17,234 nt of DNA from Gallionellaceae bacterium (GTDB taxonomy: Bacteria; Pseudomonadota; Gammaproteobacteria; Burkholderiales; Gallionellaceae). The notes beneath the pieces were generated by a model. The model was given only the letters and a program-made list of their open reading frames with translations, was not told the origin of the DNA and made no database searches. The stretch lies in the NCBI GenBank assembly GCA_030646595.1, contig JAUSKS010000130.1:1-17234 (forward strand), given 5' to 3'. Below, in pieces: positions 1 through 6,789 of the stretch; position 1 is the first letter of the stretch, and each line of letters begins with the position of its first letter. The translations under genes were made by a program, and so were the position numbers.

Positions 1-54
1 GACAGAATCTCCGGCTGCATGCATCCGTGCCTTGGGTTGATTGTTGATCTTCAT
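1..54 (-). CDS. Partial ORF running off the left edge (unrecognised)
   Basis: An ATG on the minus strand is preceded by AGAGG five bases upstream and opens a frame that stays open for 18 codons to the window edge (starts MKINNQPKARMHAAGDSV). I do not recognise the product. It sits just beyond the point where the neighbouring IS3 orfA loses similarity, so it could be the first gene of a second mobile element inserted into the first. The visible part is too short to be sure that it is coding. Confidence 0.3.
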   Translation of the reverse strand, partial: MKINNQPKARMHAAGDSV

Positions 55-71
55 ACCTACCTCTTTGCTCT

Positions 72-257
72 CTAAACTAACAGGGGTAGGTGTAGCAAGT
101 CATTCTGGCACGGGGGGGCCTTGACCCAATTGAATAGCGTCTGGTCGACCACTCCCAATGAACGTGCCGCCGCCGCAATGCTCTGGCCTCCCTCGACTAG
201 TCGCACTGCCTCTTGCTTGAATTCGAGCGTGTAACGCGCTCTCGTCGTCTTTGTCAT
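72..257 (-). pseudogene. IS3-family transposase OrfA, N-terminal fragment
   Basis: The product is the DNA-binding subunit (OrfA) of an IS3-type transposase. Residues 1-47 show the usual helix-turn-helix pattern, YTLEFKQEAVRLV followed by SIAAAARSLGVVDQTLFNWVKA. AAGGAG lies seven bases before the ATG, so the start is secure. After residue 47, at a run of seven C (plus positions 112-118), the sequence becomes PPCQNDLLHLPLLV and stops. IS3 OrfA is normally about 90-110 residues and is followed by OrfB, and neither the C-terminal half nor OrfB is present. The element is therefore truncated, probably by another insertion whose DNA continues to position 1. It should be inactive on its own. Confidence 0.85.
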
Positions 258-459
258 TTCCGTTCTCCTTGCGTGAATTTAAACACTCAGCAAGGGATAC
301 GTTTTTCGAGGGCAAGGTCACGACGACCAAGTTTGAGATATCGCCAAGCGCCTTCGCCTCCGTGAAAAACGGCGAGACGACAATCAACGACATCCCGGTG
401 ATACCGAGAATCACCCCTATAAACAGACCAAAGACAATCAGAGCGACCTTTGCTGCCAT
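100..459 (-). pseudogene. Small membrane protein, third gene of the TA operon, truncated by IS
   Basis: The frame starts at an ATG with TGAGG five bases upstream, only seven bases after the antitoxin stop codon, so it is the third gene of the operon. Residues 1 to about 30 form one strongly hydrophobic segment (KVALIVFGLFIGVILGITGM), typical of a single-pass inner-membrane protein. From about residue 57 the frame reads through the leader and orfA of the IS3 remnant in antisense and ends at 100 after 119 codons. The native C-terminus is therefore lost. I do not recognise the family. An accessory role in the toxin-antitoxin operon is only suggested by position. Confidence 0.5.
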
Positions 460-466
460 GGTGTCC

Positions 467-802
467 TCAATGCAAAGCCGCCAGCGCAGCTTCCGGCGCT
501 TTGTCCAGAACCTTAAGTAGTGCCTTCGCTGCCCCTGTCGGGCAACGCTTCCCCTGTTCCCAGTTACGGATAGTGTCCAAGGAGACATCAATACGATTGG
601 CAAACTCGGCTTGACTGAAGCCAAGCCGCCTGCGGACACGGCGCGCAAACTTAGCCGAATCCAGCAAAGTCTCGGCTTCGTCGGACAACTTCTGACGTGC
701 AATATCTTCTTCGGTGGCTGAGTCGACACGATCAGCATCGATACGGCCGATAGTCGCGAAAGCCGAATTAGTTGGGTCAATCGTCATGCGGACGGTTTTC
801 AT
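467..802 (-). CDS. Xre-type helix-turn-helix antitoxin partnered with BrnT
   Basis: This 111-residue protein is the probable antitoxin and autorepressor of the adjacent BrnT-like toxin. Residues about 60-105 form an Xre/Cro-type HTH (LGFSQAEFANRIDVSLDTIR, then NWEQGKR), the part that would bind the operon promoter. Residues 1-50 are polar and acidic and are the likely toxin-neutralising region. The start codon overlaps the end of the toxin gene by 26 bases, and GAGGTG lies eight bases upstream of it. Classical BrnT partners (BrnA) carry a ribbon-helix-helix domain; here an Xre domain takes that place, a combination known for related toxin families. The assignment as antitoxin rests on HTH plus gene order. 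Confidence 0.85.
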   Translation of the reverse strand: MKTVRMTIDPTNSAFATIGRIDADRVDSATEEDIARQKLSDEAETLLDSAKFARRVRRRLGFSQAEFANRIDVSLDTIRNWEQGKRCPTGAAKALLKVLDKAPEAALAALH

Positions 803-1076
803 ATTGTTTCACCTCACGTTGATTAGCCTTGCGTGCTGAAATGATGCGTATCGAATCAGTTCGCAGCGTGTAGACAATGACGTATACCCGACCATCAATG
901 CGGCCAGTAAGCTGATAGCGTTCTTCGCCATAGCTGAAACGCGTGTCATCTTGAACGAGACGATCCTCATCGAAAAAAGCGCGCGCGGAATAGGCAAAGT
1001 CGAAACCTCGATCCCTAAAGCACGCATCGCTCTTCGCTTCATCCCACTCGAACTTCATGGCGCAAGTGTAGTTCAT
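777..1076 (-). CDS. brnT: BrnT-family ribonuclease toxin
   Basis: This is a BrnT/DUF497 toxin, an RelE-like ribonuclease fold that inhibits translation when it is not bound by its antitoxin. The family signature is clear: FEWDEAKS near the N-terminus, RAFFDEDRL, then YGEERYQLTGRIDGRVYVIVYTLR split across two strands, and the C-terminal RIISARKANQREVKQYE. The 99-residue length is normal. I chose the upstream ATG at 1076 because GAAGG lies seven bases before it; the internal Met at residue 7, where many homologues begin, has no Shine-Dalgarno sequence. Toxin precedes antitoxin, as in brnTA. A weak promoter is possible at plus 1110-1138 (TTGTCC, 17 bases, TAAGAC on the minus strand). The operon is divergent from the RfaH-like gene. 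Confidence 0.88.
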   Translation of the reverse strand: MNYTCAMKFEWDEAKSDACFRDRGFDFAYSARAFFDEDRLVQDDTRFSYGEERYQLTGRIDGRVYVIVYTLRTDSIRIISARKANQREVKQYENRPHDD

Positions 1077-1244
1077 TGGACTACCTTCGACAACTCCAAA
1101 TCTAGGCGCGTCTTAGCATTTCGATCTCCAATGGACAAAGTCGCATCATGGGGGCTGTCGCTGCAAAAGCATACGCAACGGCTAACTTGACTTCCCCGCC
1201 CCCCAGCGCGTTCATGCCAGCTCCACCACAAACGGAGATTTGAC

Positions 1245-2807
1245 ATGGAGATGGTCTTGCTGACCACAGCGCAACTGGCCAAGCGGCTGGGCATTGCGGC
1301 GATCACGCTGCAAATCTGGCGCAGCCAGGGCATTGGCATTCCGTATGTCAAGCAAGGGACGCGGGTGTTTTACCGGTTGTCGGATGTGCAAGACTACGAG
1401 CGGCGCAACGTTGATTCGTTGTCTGCCTGGCTTTTGGGCAGTGACCGGCCGCTGCCGGAAATGGAGGCGTTGGTGCGTGCGGCCAATTTGCCACTGCAAA
1501 AAATCCGCCAGCGCATTGCAAATCCGCCAGAAATTGACGGTGACACGGTATCTCCGATTCCGCAACAGCATCCGCAACCGGCGGATTCCGCTAAATCACC
1601 AGAGCCTGAGCCAACAGAGCCCTCTGCTGACTCGGACTGGCAGCCCCAGGCCCGACCGGAACATTCTTCCCACCGCAGCCCAATCAATGCCGGGCAACCT
1701 TCGGCTCACCGTCCGAACGGCACCTTGGGGGCAAGCCTGGCAACTCCCCGCCCGTTTGCCCCAAAAGCACCAGAACTCATCACCACCCAACAAGCTGCTG
1801 CCCGTCTTGGCCTGACGACCAACGCGTTGCACGAACTGCGTTGCCGCGATGATGGACTGCAGATCTTCCAGAAGGGGTTCACGGTCGGCTACCTGCTCGG
1901 AGACATTCAGGCGTTTGAGCAGCGCGAGGCTTCGGCCATGCTGGACAAGGTCTTGTCTGCTGGGCAGCCCTTGCCAATGCTTCGGGCGATGGCCACGGCG
2001 ATGCTTTCGCCACTGGTCACTGACTCCACCACGTCGCTGCCCTTCCCAATCGCACTTCCAGCGCCAGCGCAAACCATCGACGCGCCGTCAAACATTCACC
2101 GTTTGCCACCCGTCGGTGTGGAAACGATGCCAACGGTGCCCCTGCTCAAAGATTGCAGCATCGTCGAATCCACCCCGCTGGCGACGCCCGTACCACCCAC
2201 CGAGCAAGCAACCCCACCAGGAACGGCATCCCCACCGGAACCAGCAACGCCCCAGCAAATGCCGCGCCAACTGATCGCGCCAGCCTTCAGCTCCCAGACT
2301 TCGGCACCGAATACGCTTTCTTGGTATCTGATCCACACCAAGCCGCGCCAGGAAGCGCTGGCCCTGACCAATCTGTCGCGCCAGGGTTTTGAGTGCTACA
2401 TGCCGATGCTCAGGCTGCAAAAGATCCGCCAGCGCAAAACGGCAATGGTGGCCGAGCCCATGTTTCCGCGTTACTTGTTCATCCGGCTCGATACCAGCGG
2501 CTCCGGCCAAAGCTGGTCACCGATTCGCTCCACCCTGGGCGTGAACCAGTTGGTTCGGTTTGGTGGCCAGCCAGCCAAGGTGGACGGCCAGCTGATTGAC
2601 CTGATCCGCTCGCGTGAACAGGGAACACAAGCGCAACCCTTGTTCTCGGCAGGCGACAACGTCACTGTCGCCGATGGCCCGTTTGCGGGGCTTGAAGCCA
2701 TCTATCAAAACACGGATGCCGAAAGCCGCTCGATGATTTTGCTCAACATCCTGAGCAAGCCGGTGGCCATGCGCATTGACAGTGCCAGCCTGCGCAAAAC
2801 AGGTTAA
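1245..2807 (+). CDS. HTH-HTH-RfaH fusion: transcription antiterminator with two DNA-binding modules
   Basis: This 520-residue protein appears to be a multidomain regulator. Residues 1-55 (TTAQLAKRLGIAAITLQIW, then GTRVFYRLSDVQDYERR) and about 177-230 (ITTQQAAARLGLTTNALHEL, then VGYLLGDIQAFEQRE) are two excisionase/MerR-like HTH units. Pro/Ser/Thr/Gln-rich linkers follow each. From residue 360 there is a full RfaH-like module: NGN domain (WYLIHTKPRQE, EPMFPRYLFIRLD, TLGVNQLVRFGGQPA) and, from about 467, the KOW domain (GDNVTVADGPFAGLEAI, then ESRSMILLNILSK). E. coli RfaH has ARSMLLLNLINK at that place, and is only about 160 residues. RfaH binds RNA polymerase paused at ops sites and suppresses Rho termination in long sugar operons. 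GGAG precedes the ATG. The fused HTH units are unusual; they might tether the factor to a DNA site. The C-terminal assignment is strong, the role of the N-terminus is inferred. Confidence 0.88.
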   Translation: MEMVLLTTAQLAKRLGIAAITLQIWRSQGIGIPYVKQGTRVFYRLSDVQDYERRNVDSLSAWLLGSDRPLPEMEALVRAANLPLQKIRQRIANPPEIDGDTVSPIPQQHPQPADSAKSPEPEPTEPSADSDWQPQARPEHSSHRSPINAGQPSAHRPNGTLGASLATPRPFAPKAPELITTQQAAARLGLTTNALHELRCRDDGLQIFQKGFTVGYLLGDIQAFEQREASAMLDKVLSAGQPLPMLRAMATAMLSPLVTDSTTSLPFPIALPAPAQTIDAPSNIHRLPPVGVETMPTVPLLKDCSIVESTPLATPVPPTEQATPPGTASPPEPATPQQMPRQLIAPAFSSQTSAPNTLSWYLIHTKPRQEALALTNLSRQGFECYMPMLRLQKIRQRKTAMVAEPMFPRYLFIRLDTSGSGQSWSPIRSTLGVNQLVRFGGQPAKVDGQLIDLIRSREQGTQAQPLFSAGDNVTVADGPFAGLEAIYQNTDAESRSMILLNILSKPVAMRIDSASLRKTG

Positions 2808-2824
2808 TCGCTCCTTTAGATCGT

Positions 2825-3005
2825 GAACTCCATCACGCGCAGGCCCAGCCACCTCGCCTGTGTCCCCACCCGTTTCCCCTCCAGTCCCCATCCAGCAACT
2901 TCATTCCCGCATTCCCCCCAAATTGACTTGATAGCTTGTCGCCGCCAGCGCCAACATGGCCACAACCACAACAAGTCCAACCCGCCCCAATAAGCCCCGC
3001 CCACC
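2825..3005 (+). promoter_or_regulatory. C-rich, G-poor stretch resembling a Rho utilisation (rut) region
   Basis: The gap between the RfaH-like gene and the recombinase has long runs of C and pyrimidine with few G, especially 2838-2925 (for example GTCCCCACCCG, TTTCCCCTCCAG, CATTCCCCCC). High C over G in an untranslated transcript is the known hallmark of Rho loading. No intrinsic terminator hairpin is seen here. It could instead be a low-complexity spacer; no protein frame looks real in it. Confidence 0.35.
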
Positions 3006-4592
3006 ATGCCACCCGATCAAATCAATCCCCTCATATCAGCTCAACCCGCCCCCTTTCGCGCAGCCCAGTACGTGCGCATGTCCACCGAGCATCAGCAGTA
3101 TTCCACCGACAACCAAGCCGACAAGATTCTGGAGTACGCCCAGCGCCGCAACATCGAAATCGTGCGCACCTATGCTGACGAGGGCAAAAGTGGCTTGTCT
3201 CTTGGCGGTCGGGCATCGCTGCAAAAGCTGATTGCCGATGTGGAAACGGGTGTGGCGGATTTCACCCTGGTGCTGGTCTACGACGTCAGTCGCTGGGGCC
3301 GGTTTCAAGATGCTGACGAAGCAGCGTTCTACGAATACAAGCTCAAGCGCAAAGGCATCCTGGTCGCCTACGTTGCCGAGCAGTTTGAAAACGACGGCTC
3401 GCCGGTCTCAACCATCGTCAAAGGTGTCAAGCGTGCCATGGCCGGTGAATACAGCAGGGAACTTTCCGCCAAGGTGTTTGCTGGCCAGTGCCGCCTGATT
3501 GAGTTGGGTTTTAGGCAAGGTGGCCCGGCCGGTTTCGGTCTGCGCCGGGTGCTGCTGGACCAAAGCGGCAACCTCAAAAGCGCCTTGCAGCGCGGTGAGC
3601 ACAAAAGCCTGCAAACCGACCGGGTCATCCTGGTGCCGGGCACCGATGCGGAAGTGGCCACGGTCAATCAGATGTTTCAGTGGCTGATTCAGGACGACAT
3701 GGCCATCTCCGCCATTGCCAACCGCCTCAACGGGATTCCCGTCCTCACCGATTTGGATCGCCCCTGGAACTACAGCACCGTGCGCCAGGTCTTGACCAAT
3801 GAGAAGTACATCGGCAACAACGTCTACAACCGCCACTCCTTCAAGCTCAAGAAAAAGCATGTCGACAACCCACCCGACATGTGGATCCGCAAGGAAGGTG
3901 CTTTTACCGGCGTGGTGCCGGTGGCCACCTTCATGACCGCCCAAGAAATCCTGGCCGAGCGCAGTCGCAAGCTCACAGACCAAGAGCTACTGGAACACCT
4001 CAAGCGCCTGTATGCCGAATGCGGCAGCTTGTCAGGCTTCATCATCAACCAAGCCTTGGGCCGGGCCACCGCCAGTATGTATAGCTAGCGCTTTGGCAGT
4101 TTGTCTCGGGCGTACCAGTTGGTCGGGTTTGGCAATGCGGACCGGCTTGAGTTTATGGAACTCAATCGCCGCCTGCGCCAACTCCACCCAGAAATCATAG
4201 GTCGCACCGAGCAAACCATTGCCAGCCTGGGTGGCCAGGTCTGGCGTGACCCCAAGACCGATCTGCTCACCCTGAATGACGAGCTGGTCATCAGTGTGGT
4301 GCTGGCACGCTGCCACACGCTGGTGGACAAATATGGCCAAAGCCGCCAGCGCTGGCGTATCCGGTTTGACCCGGCCCGCTTTAACCCGGACCTGACGGTT
4401 GCCATCCGACTGGATGCGGCCAACGCCTCGGAGCTTGACTACTACCTGCTGCCACGCTTGGACCTGCCAGAGCAAGAAATCCGGGTCAGCAACCGCAATA
4501 GCGCCAATTTTGAGTGTTTCCGTTTTGACAACCTGAACTTCTTTTACGGCATGTCGGAGCGGGAGCGCCTGCACCGGTTTCAACACCACTGA
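3006..4592 (+). pseudogene. Large serine recombinase, interrupted by an in-frame amber codon
   Basis: This is a site-specific recombinase of the serine resolvase/invertase superfamily. The catalytic domain opens with AQYVRMSTEHQQYSTDNQ, with Arg24 and nucleophile Ser26, followed by YDVSRWGRFQDADEA, carrying the conserved arginines. A Recombinase domain (PF07508-like) follows (RQGGPAGFGLRR, KSLQTDRVILVPG, NEKYIGNNVYNR). The frame stops at TAG 4086-4088 after SMYS and then continues with no shift as RFGSLSRAYQLVGF through 168 more codons to TGA at 4590. Homologues that I recall have an uninterrupted Y-x-x-RFGSL-x-x-AY motif here, so the full protein would be about 528 residues. The stop may be a recent mutation (CAG to TAG fits) or be suppressed. 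The 360-residue product keeps the whole catalytic domain. No clear Shine-Dalgarno precedes 3006. It is followed closely by two parB-like genes. Confidence 0.88.
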
Positions 4593-4616
4593 ATCACCAA
4601 CCCCAAGGAGCCTTTG

Positions 4617-4673
4617 ATGCCTATCACCCCGCTAATCCCGCAACCCAACGCACCCCGGAGGGCCAGACCATGA
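4617..4673 (+). CDS. Possible 18-residue leader peptide before the first ParB-like gene
   Basis: AAGGAG lies six bases before an ATG that opens an 18-codon frame (MPITPLIPQPNAPRRARP). Its TGA overlaps the ATG of the next gene by two bases. The ribosome site is better than many in this window, and the overlap would couple translation to the ParB-like gene. The peptide is rich in Pro and Arg, codons that can slow ribosomes. It could equally be the misread remains of an older gene start; conservation has not been tested. Confidence 0.35.
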   Translation: MPITPLIPQPNAPRRARP

Positions 4674-5605
4674 TGACCGGCACCCCTGAATCTGTCACCT
4701 TCGTGCCCATCAGCCGCATTGAGGTGCTCAACTCGCGCGACCGCAACATGAAGGTCTTTGAAGAGATTGTGGACAACATCCGCAACATTGGCCTCAAAAA
4801 ACCCATCACCGTCACCGAGCGTCCAGGCCCGGATGGCAAGCTCAGTTACCACCTGGTCTGTGGCGAAGGCCGCTTGAACGCATTCCGCATCTTGGGCGAA
4901 ACCCACATCCCTGCCCTGGTGGTGGACGTGAGCGATGAAGACGCCTTCATCATGAGTCTGGCGGAAAACATCGCCCGGCGGGGTTACAGACCGCTGGAAA
5001 TCTTGGCGGACATTGAAATCTTGCGCAAACGCGGCTACAGCGCCGAGATCATCATCCAAAAGACTGGCTTGTCACCCAAGCACGTCAAAGACATCGTTTT
5101 TTTGCTGGACCAGGGCGAAGAGCGTTTAATAGAAGGTGTGCAGCGCGGTGCCATTCCACTCACCACCGCGCTGGAGATTGCCCGTGCCAAAGACGGTGAT
5201 GAAAACCTGGGCGACATGCTGCAAGAAGCCTATGAAAACGGCCAACTCAAAGGCCGCCAGATCATCGAAGCCAAGCGTTTGATAGAAAAACGCCAAGAGC
5301 ATGGCCCGGCATCGCCCAATGCCGACCAGATCAAACCACCCACTTCCAGCTACAGCCTGGTGCGCACCTACCAAAAAGAGGTAGACCGCCAGCGCAAGAT
5401 GGTCTTGAAAGCCGAGCACGCCCACCAGCGCCTGCTGCTGGTGGTGCAGGGCTTAAAGAAGCTGTTTGCTGATGAAAGCTTTGTCAACCTGCTGCGCGCC
5501 GAAGGCCTGGACACCCTGCCCAAATACCTGTCAGACCGCATCAGCGCCCCAGACACCAGCACCAACACCATACCCCAACCCGAACTTGAAGGAGAAAGCG
5601 CATGA
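4670..5605 (+). CDS. ParB/RepB-like DNA-binding protein (first of two)
   Basis: This 311-residue protein has a ParB N-terminal domain. Residues about 8-100 contain the CTP/nuclease-fold boxes, VCGEGRLNAFRILGE (GEGR at 65-68) and SLAENIARR (from 96), matching ParB boxes II and I. An HTH follows near 110-150 (SAEIIIQKTGLSPKHVKDI). The C-terminal part from about 225 is helical and charged. ParB proteins bind parS-like sites and spread as CTP-dependent clamps, but no ParA ATPase is present nearby, so plasmid-style partition is doubtful. GGAGG lies eight bases before the ATG. Its stop overlaps the start of the second ParB-like gene. Co-occurrence with the upstream recombinase suggests a joint DNA-transaction role, which is an inference. 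Confidence 0.85.
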   Translation: MMTGTPESVTFVPISRIEVLNSRDRNMKVFEEIVDNIRNIGLKKPITVTERPGPDGKLSYHLVCGEGRLNAFRILGETHIPALVVDVSDEDAFIMSLAENIARRGYRPLEILADIEILRKRGYSAEIIIQKTGLSPKHVKDIVFLLDQGEERLIEGVQRGAIPLTTALEIARAKDGDENLGDMLQEAYENGQLKGRQIIEAKRLIEKRQEHGPASPNADQIKPPTSSYSLVRTYQKEVDRQRKMVLKAEHAHQRLLLVVQGLKKLFADESFVNLLRAEGLDTLPKYLSDRISAPDTSTNTIPQPELEGESA

Positions 5606-6645
5606 ACCCCGCCACCAACCTTGCGCCCAAGCTGGCGCAGCTCTACCCCGGCGTTTACAACCCAGACGGCCAGTTGGACAGCGATGCCGATGCCGCTCAC
5701 AAGCTGCCCACCAAACCCCTCAACACCCTACTGGGGTTTGACCTGGAAACCTACCAAATCCCGCTGGACCAACTGCTGCCCAGCAAAAAAGTGCCAGACG
5801 GCATCATGAGCACACGCAAATACAAGCAAATCGTCTCATCCATCCATGAAATTGGCCTGATCGAACCCCTGGCCGTCATCCAGCCCGATGCTAGCAAGTC
5901 TGAATACATCTTGCTGGACGGCCATTTGCGCGTGCTGGCCTTTAAAGAACTGGGCCTGAACGAGGTGGCGTGCCTGTTTGCCAAGGACGACGAAACCTAC
6001 AGCTACAACCACCGGATCAACAGGCTGTCGACGATCCAAGAGCATTACATGATCCGCCGCGCCATAGACCGGGGCGTCAGCAAAGAGCGTCTGGCGCGCG
6101 CCTTCAATGTCAACCTGAGTTCCATCAACCGCCGCATCAACCTGCTATCCGGCATTTGCCCCGAAGCCATTGCCCTGCTGCAAGACCACCAGTTCACCCC
6201 GGAAGTGACGCGCATCTTGCGCAACATGAAAGCCGCCCGCCAGGTGGAGGCGGTGGAGCTGATGGTGGCCAGCAACACCATCACCGTGGCGCATGTGGAG
6301 GCGCTGCTCAAAGCCACCCCGCCCGAGCAGCGGGCAGACGTGCCACCACCGGAGCGTGACAGCAAAACCGCCCCCATGGAGCAACTCGTCAAGCTGGAAA
6401 AAGAGATGAGCCAGGTGGAAGCCACCTACAAAGAGGCAGAAAACCATTACGGCTCAGACCTGCTCAACCTGGTGGTGGCAAAAGGCTATTTGACCAAGCT
6501 GCTGGCCAACGCGGCCGTAAAAAGCTACATCGAGAGAAAAGAGCCAGAGATTTTGAGCCACCTGGAGCTGGTGGCCAACACTGTCAGCATGGAAGAGGCG
6601 GTGCAGCAGCAACAGGGCGAAACGCTACTCAGCGTGGAGGGGTAA
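5602..6645 (+). CDS. ParB/RepB-like protein (second, divergent), RepB C-terminal type
   Basis: This 347-residue protein is a more divergent relative of the preceding gene. After about 45 residues of N-terminal extension it has a ParB-like core (KYKQIVSSIHEIGLIEPLAV, then LLDGHLRVLAFKELG at 104-118, then YNHRINRLSTIQEHYMIRRA from 135). In place of the usual GERR box it has DGHLR, and in place of ENIQR it has NHRIN, which is typical of the RepB-like branch rather than canonical ParB. An HTH follows (SKERLARAFNVNLSSINRRI). The C-terminus (about 255-345) is predicted helical and partly coiled coil, like RepB C-terminal proteins. GGAG lies seven bases before the ATG, and ATGA overlaps the upstream gene, so the two are translated together and may form a heteromer. 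Confidence 0.82.
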   Translation: MNPATNLAPKLAQLYPGVYNPDGQLDSDADAAHKLPTKPLNTLLGFDLETYQIPLDQLLPSKKVPDGIMSTRKYKQIVSSIHEIGLIEPLAVIQPDASKSEYILLDGHLRVLAFKELGLNEVACLFAKDDETYSYNHRINRLSTIQEHYMIRRAIDRGVSKERLARAFNVNLSSINRRINLLSGICPEAIALLQDHQFTPEVTRILRNMKAARQVEAVELMVASNTITVAHVEALLKATPPEQRADVPPPERDSKTAPMEQLVKLEKEMSQVEATYKEAENHYGSDLLNLVVAKGYLTKLLANAAVKSYIERKEPEILSHLELVANTVSMEEAVQQQQGETLLSVEG

Positions 6646-6667
6646 ATGCTGGATAGAACAGTTGTCA

Positions 6668-6695
6668 GGTGCGAAATTATTTTTTGCATCGCACC
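6668..6695. repeat. 7-base perfect inverted repeat
   Basis: GGTGCGA at 6668-6674 is repeated inverted as TCGCACC at 6689-6695 around a 14-base AT-rich centre. It lies 22 bases after the second ParB-like stop codon and upstream of the candidate promoters. No T-run follows the right arm, so it is a poor intrinsic terminator. It could be an operator for the MarR-type protein, a ParB site or a recombinase site. Confidence 0.5.
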
Positions 6696-6774
6696 AAATT
6701 GGGTAAATCCTTGGCTAGAATCGTTTAAAAGTAAAACAATAGCGCGTTACCGGCCAACCTGTCACACGTCCATC

Positions 6775-6784
6775 TGGGCGCCCA
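6775..6784. repeat. 10-base perfect palindrome TGGGCGCCCA
   Basis: TGGGCGCCCA equals its own reverse complement and ends six bases before the core of the ops-like element. It is downstream of the candidate -10 boxes, so it would be in the transcript or act as a roadblock/operator site. Confidence 0.4.
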
Positions 6785-6789
6785 CTGGC

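Larger units (their letters stand above)
1..289 (-). mobile_element. IS3-type insertion sequence remnant, possibly nested with a second element
   Basis: The IS3-like orfA fragment is preceded on the minus strand by a short leader that begins TGAGTGTTTAAATTC. IS3 elements start with TG, and the upstream ORF of the toxin-antitoxin operon loses its own character at this point, so I place the element's end near 289. The inner boundary near 117 is where OrfA similarity stops. No matching opposite inverted repeat or target duplication is visible because the other end is missing. Boundaries are inferred. Confidence 0.55.

Noticed and set aside
112..118. Run of seven G (C on the minus strand) as a programmed frameshift site for orfA-orfB
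   Set aside because: IS3 slippage sites are A-rich and near the end of orfA, whereas this run is at codon 47 and no OrfB-like frame follows.
1187..1215. TTGACT as -35 of a promoter for the RfaH-like gene
   Set aside because: The -35 is good but no acceptable -10 occurs 16-18 bases downstream.
1560..1770. Alternative frames in the Pro-rich linker of the RfaH-like protein
   Set aside because: Long open frames here result from high GC and low complexity; the linker joins two well-defined domains in one continuous frame.
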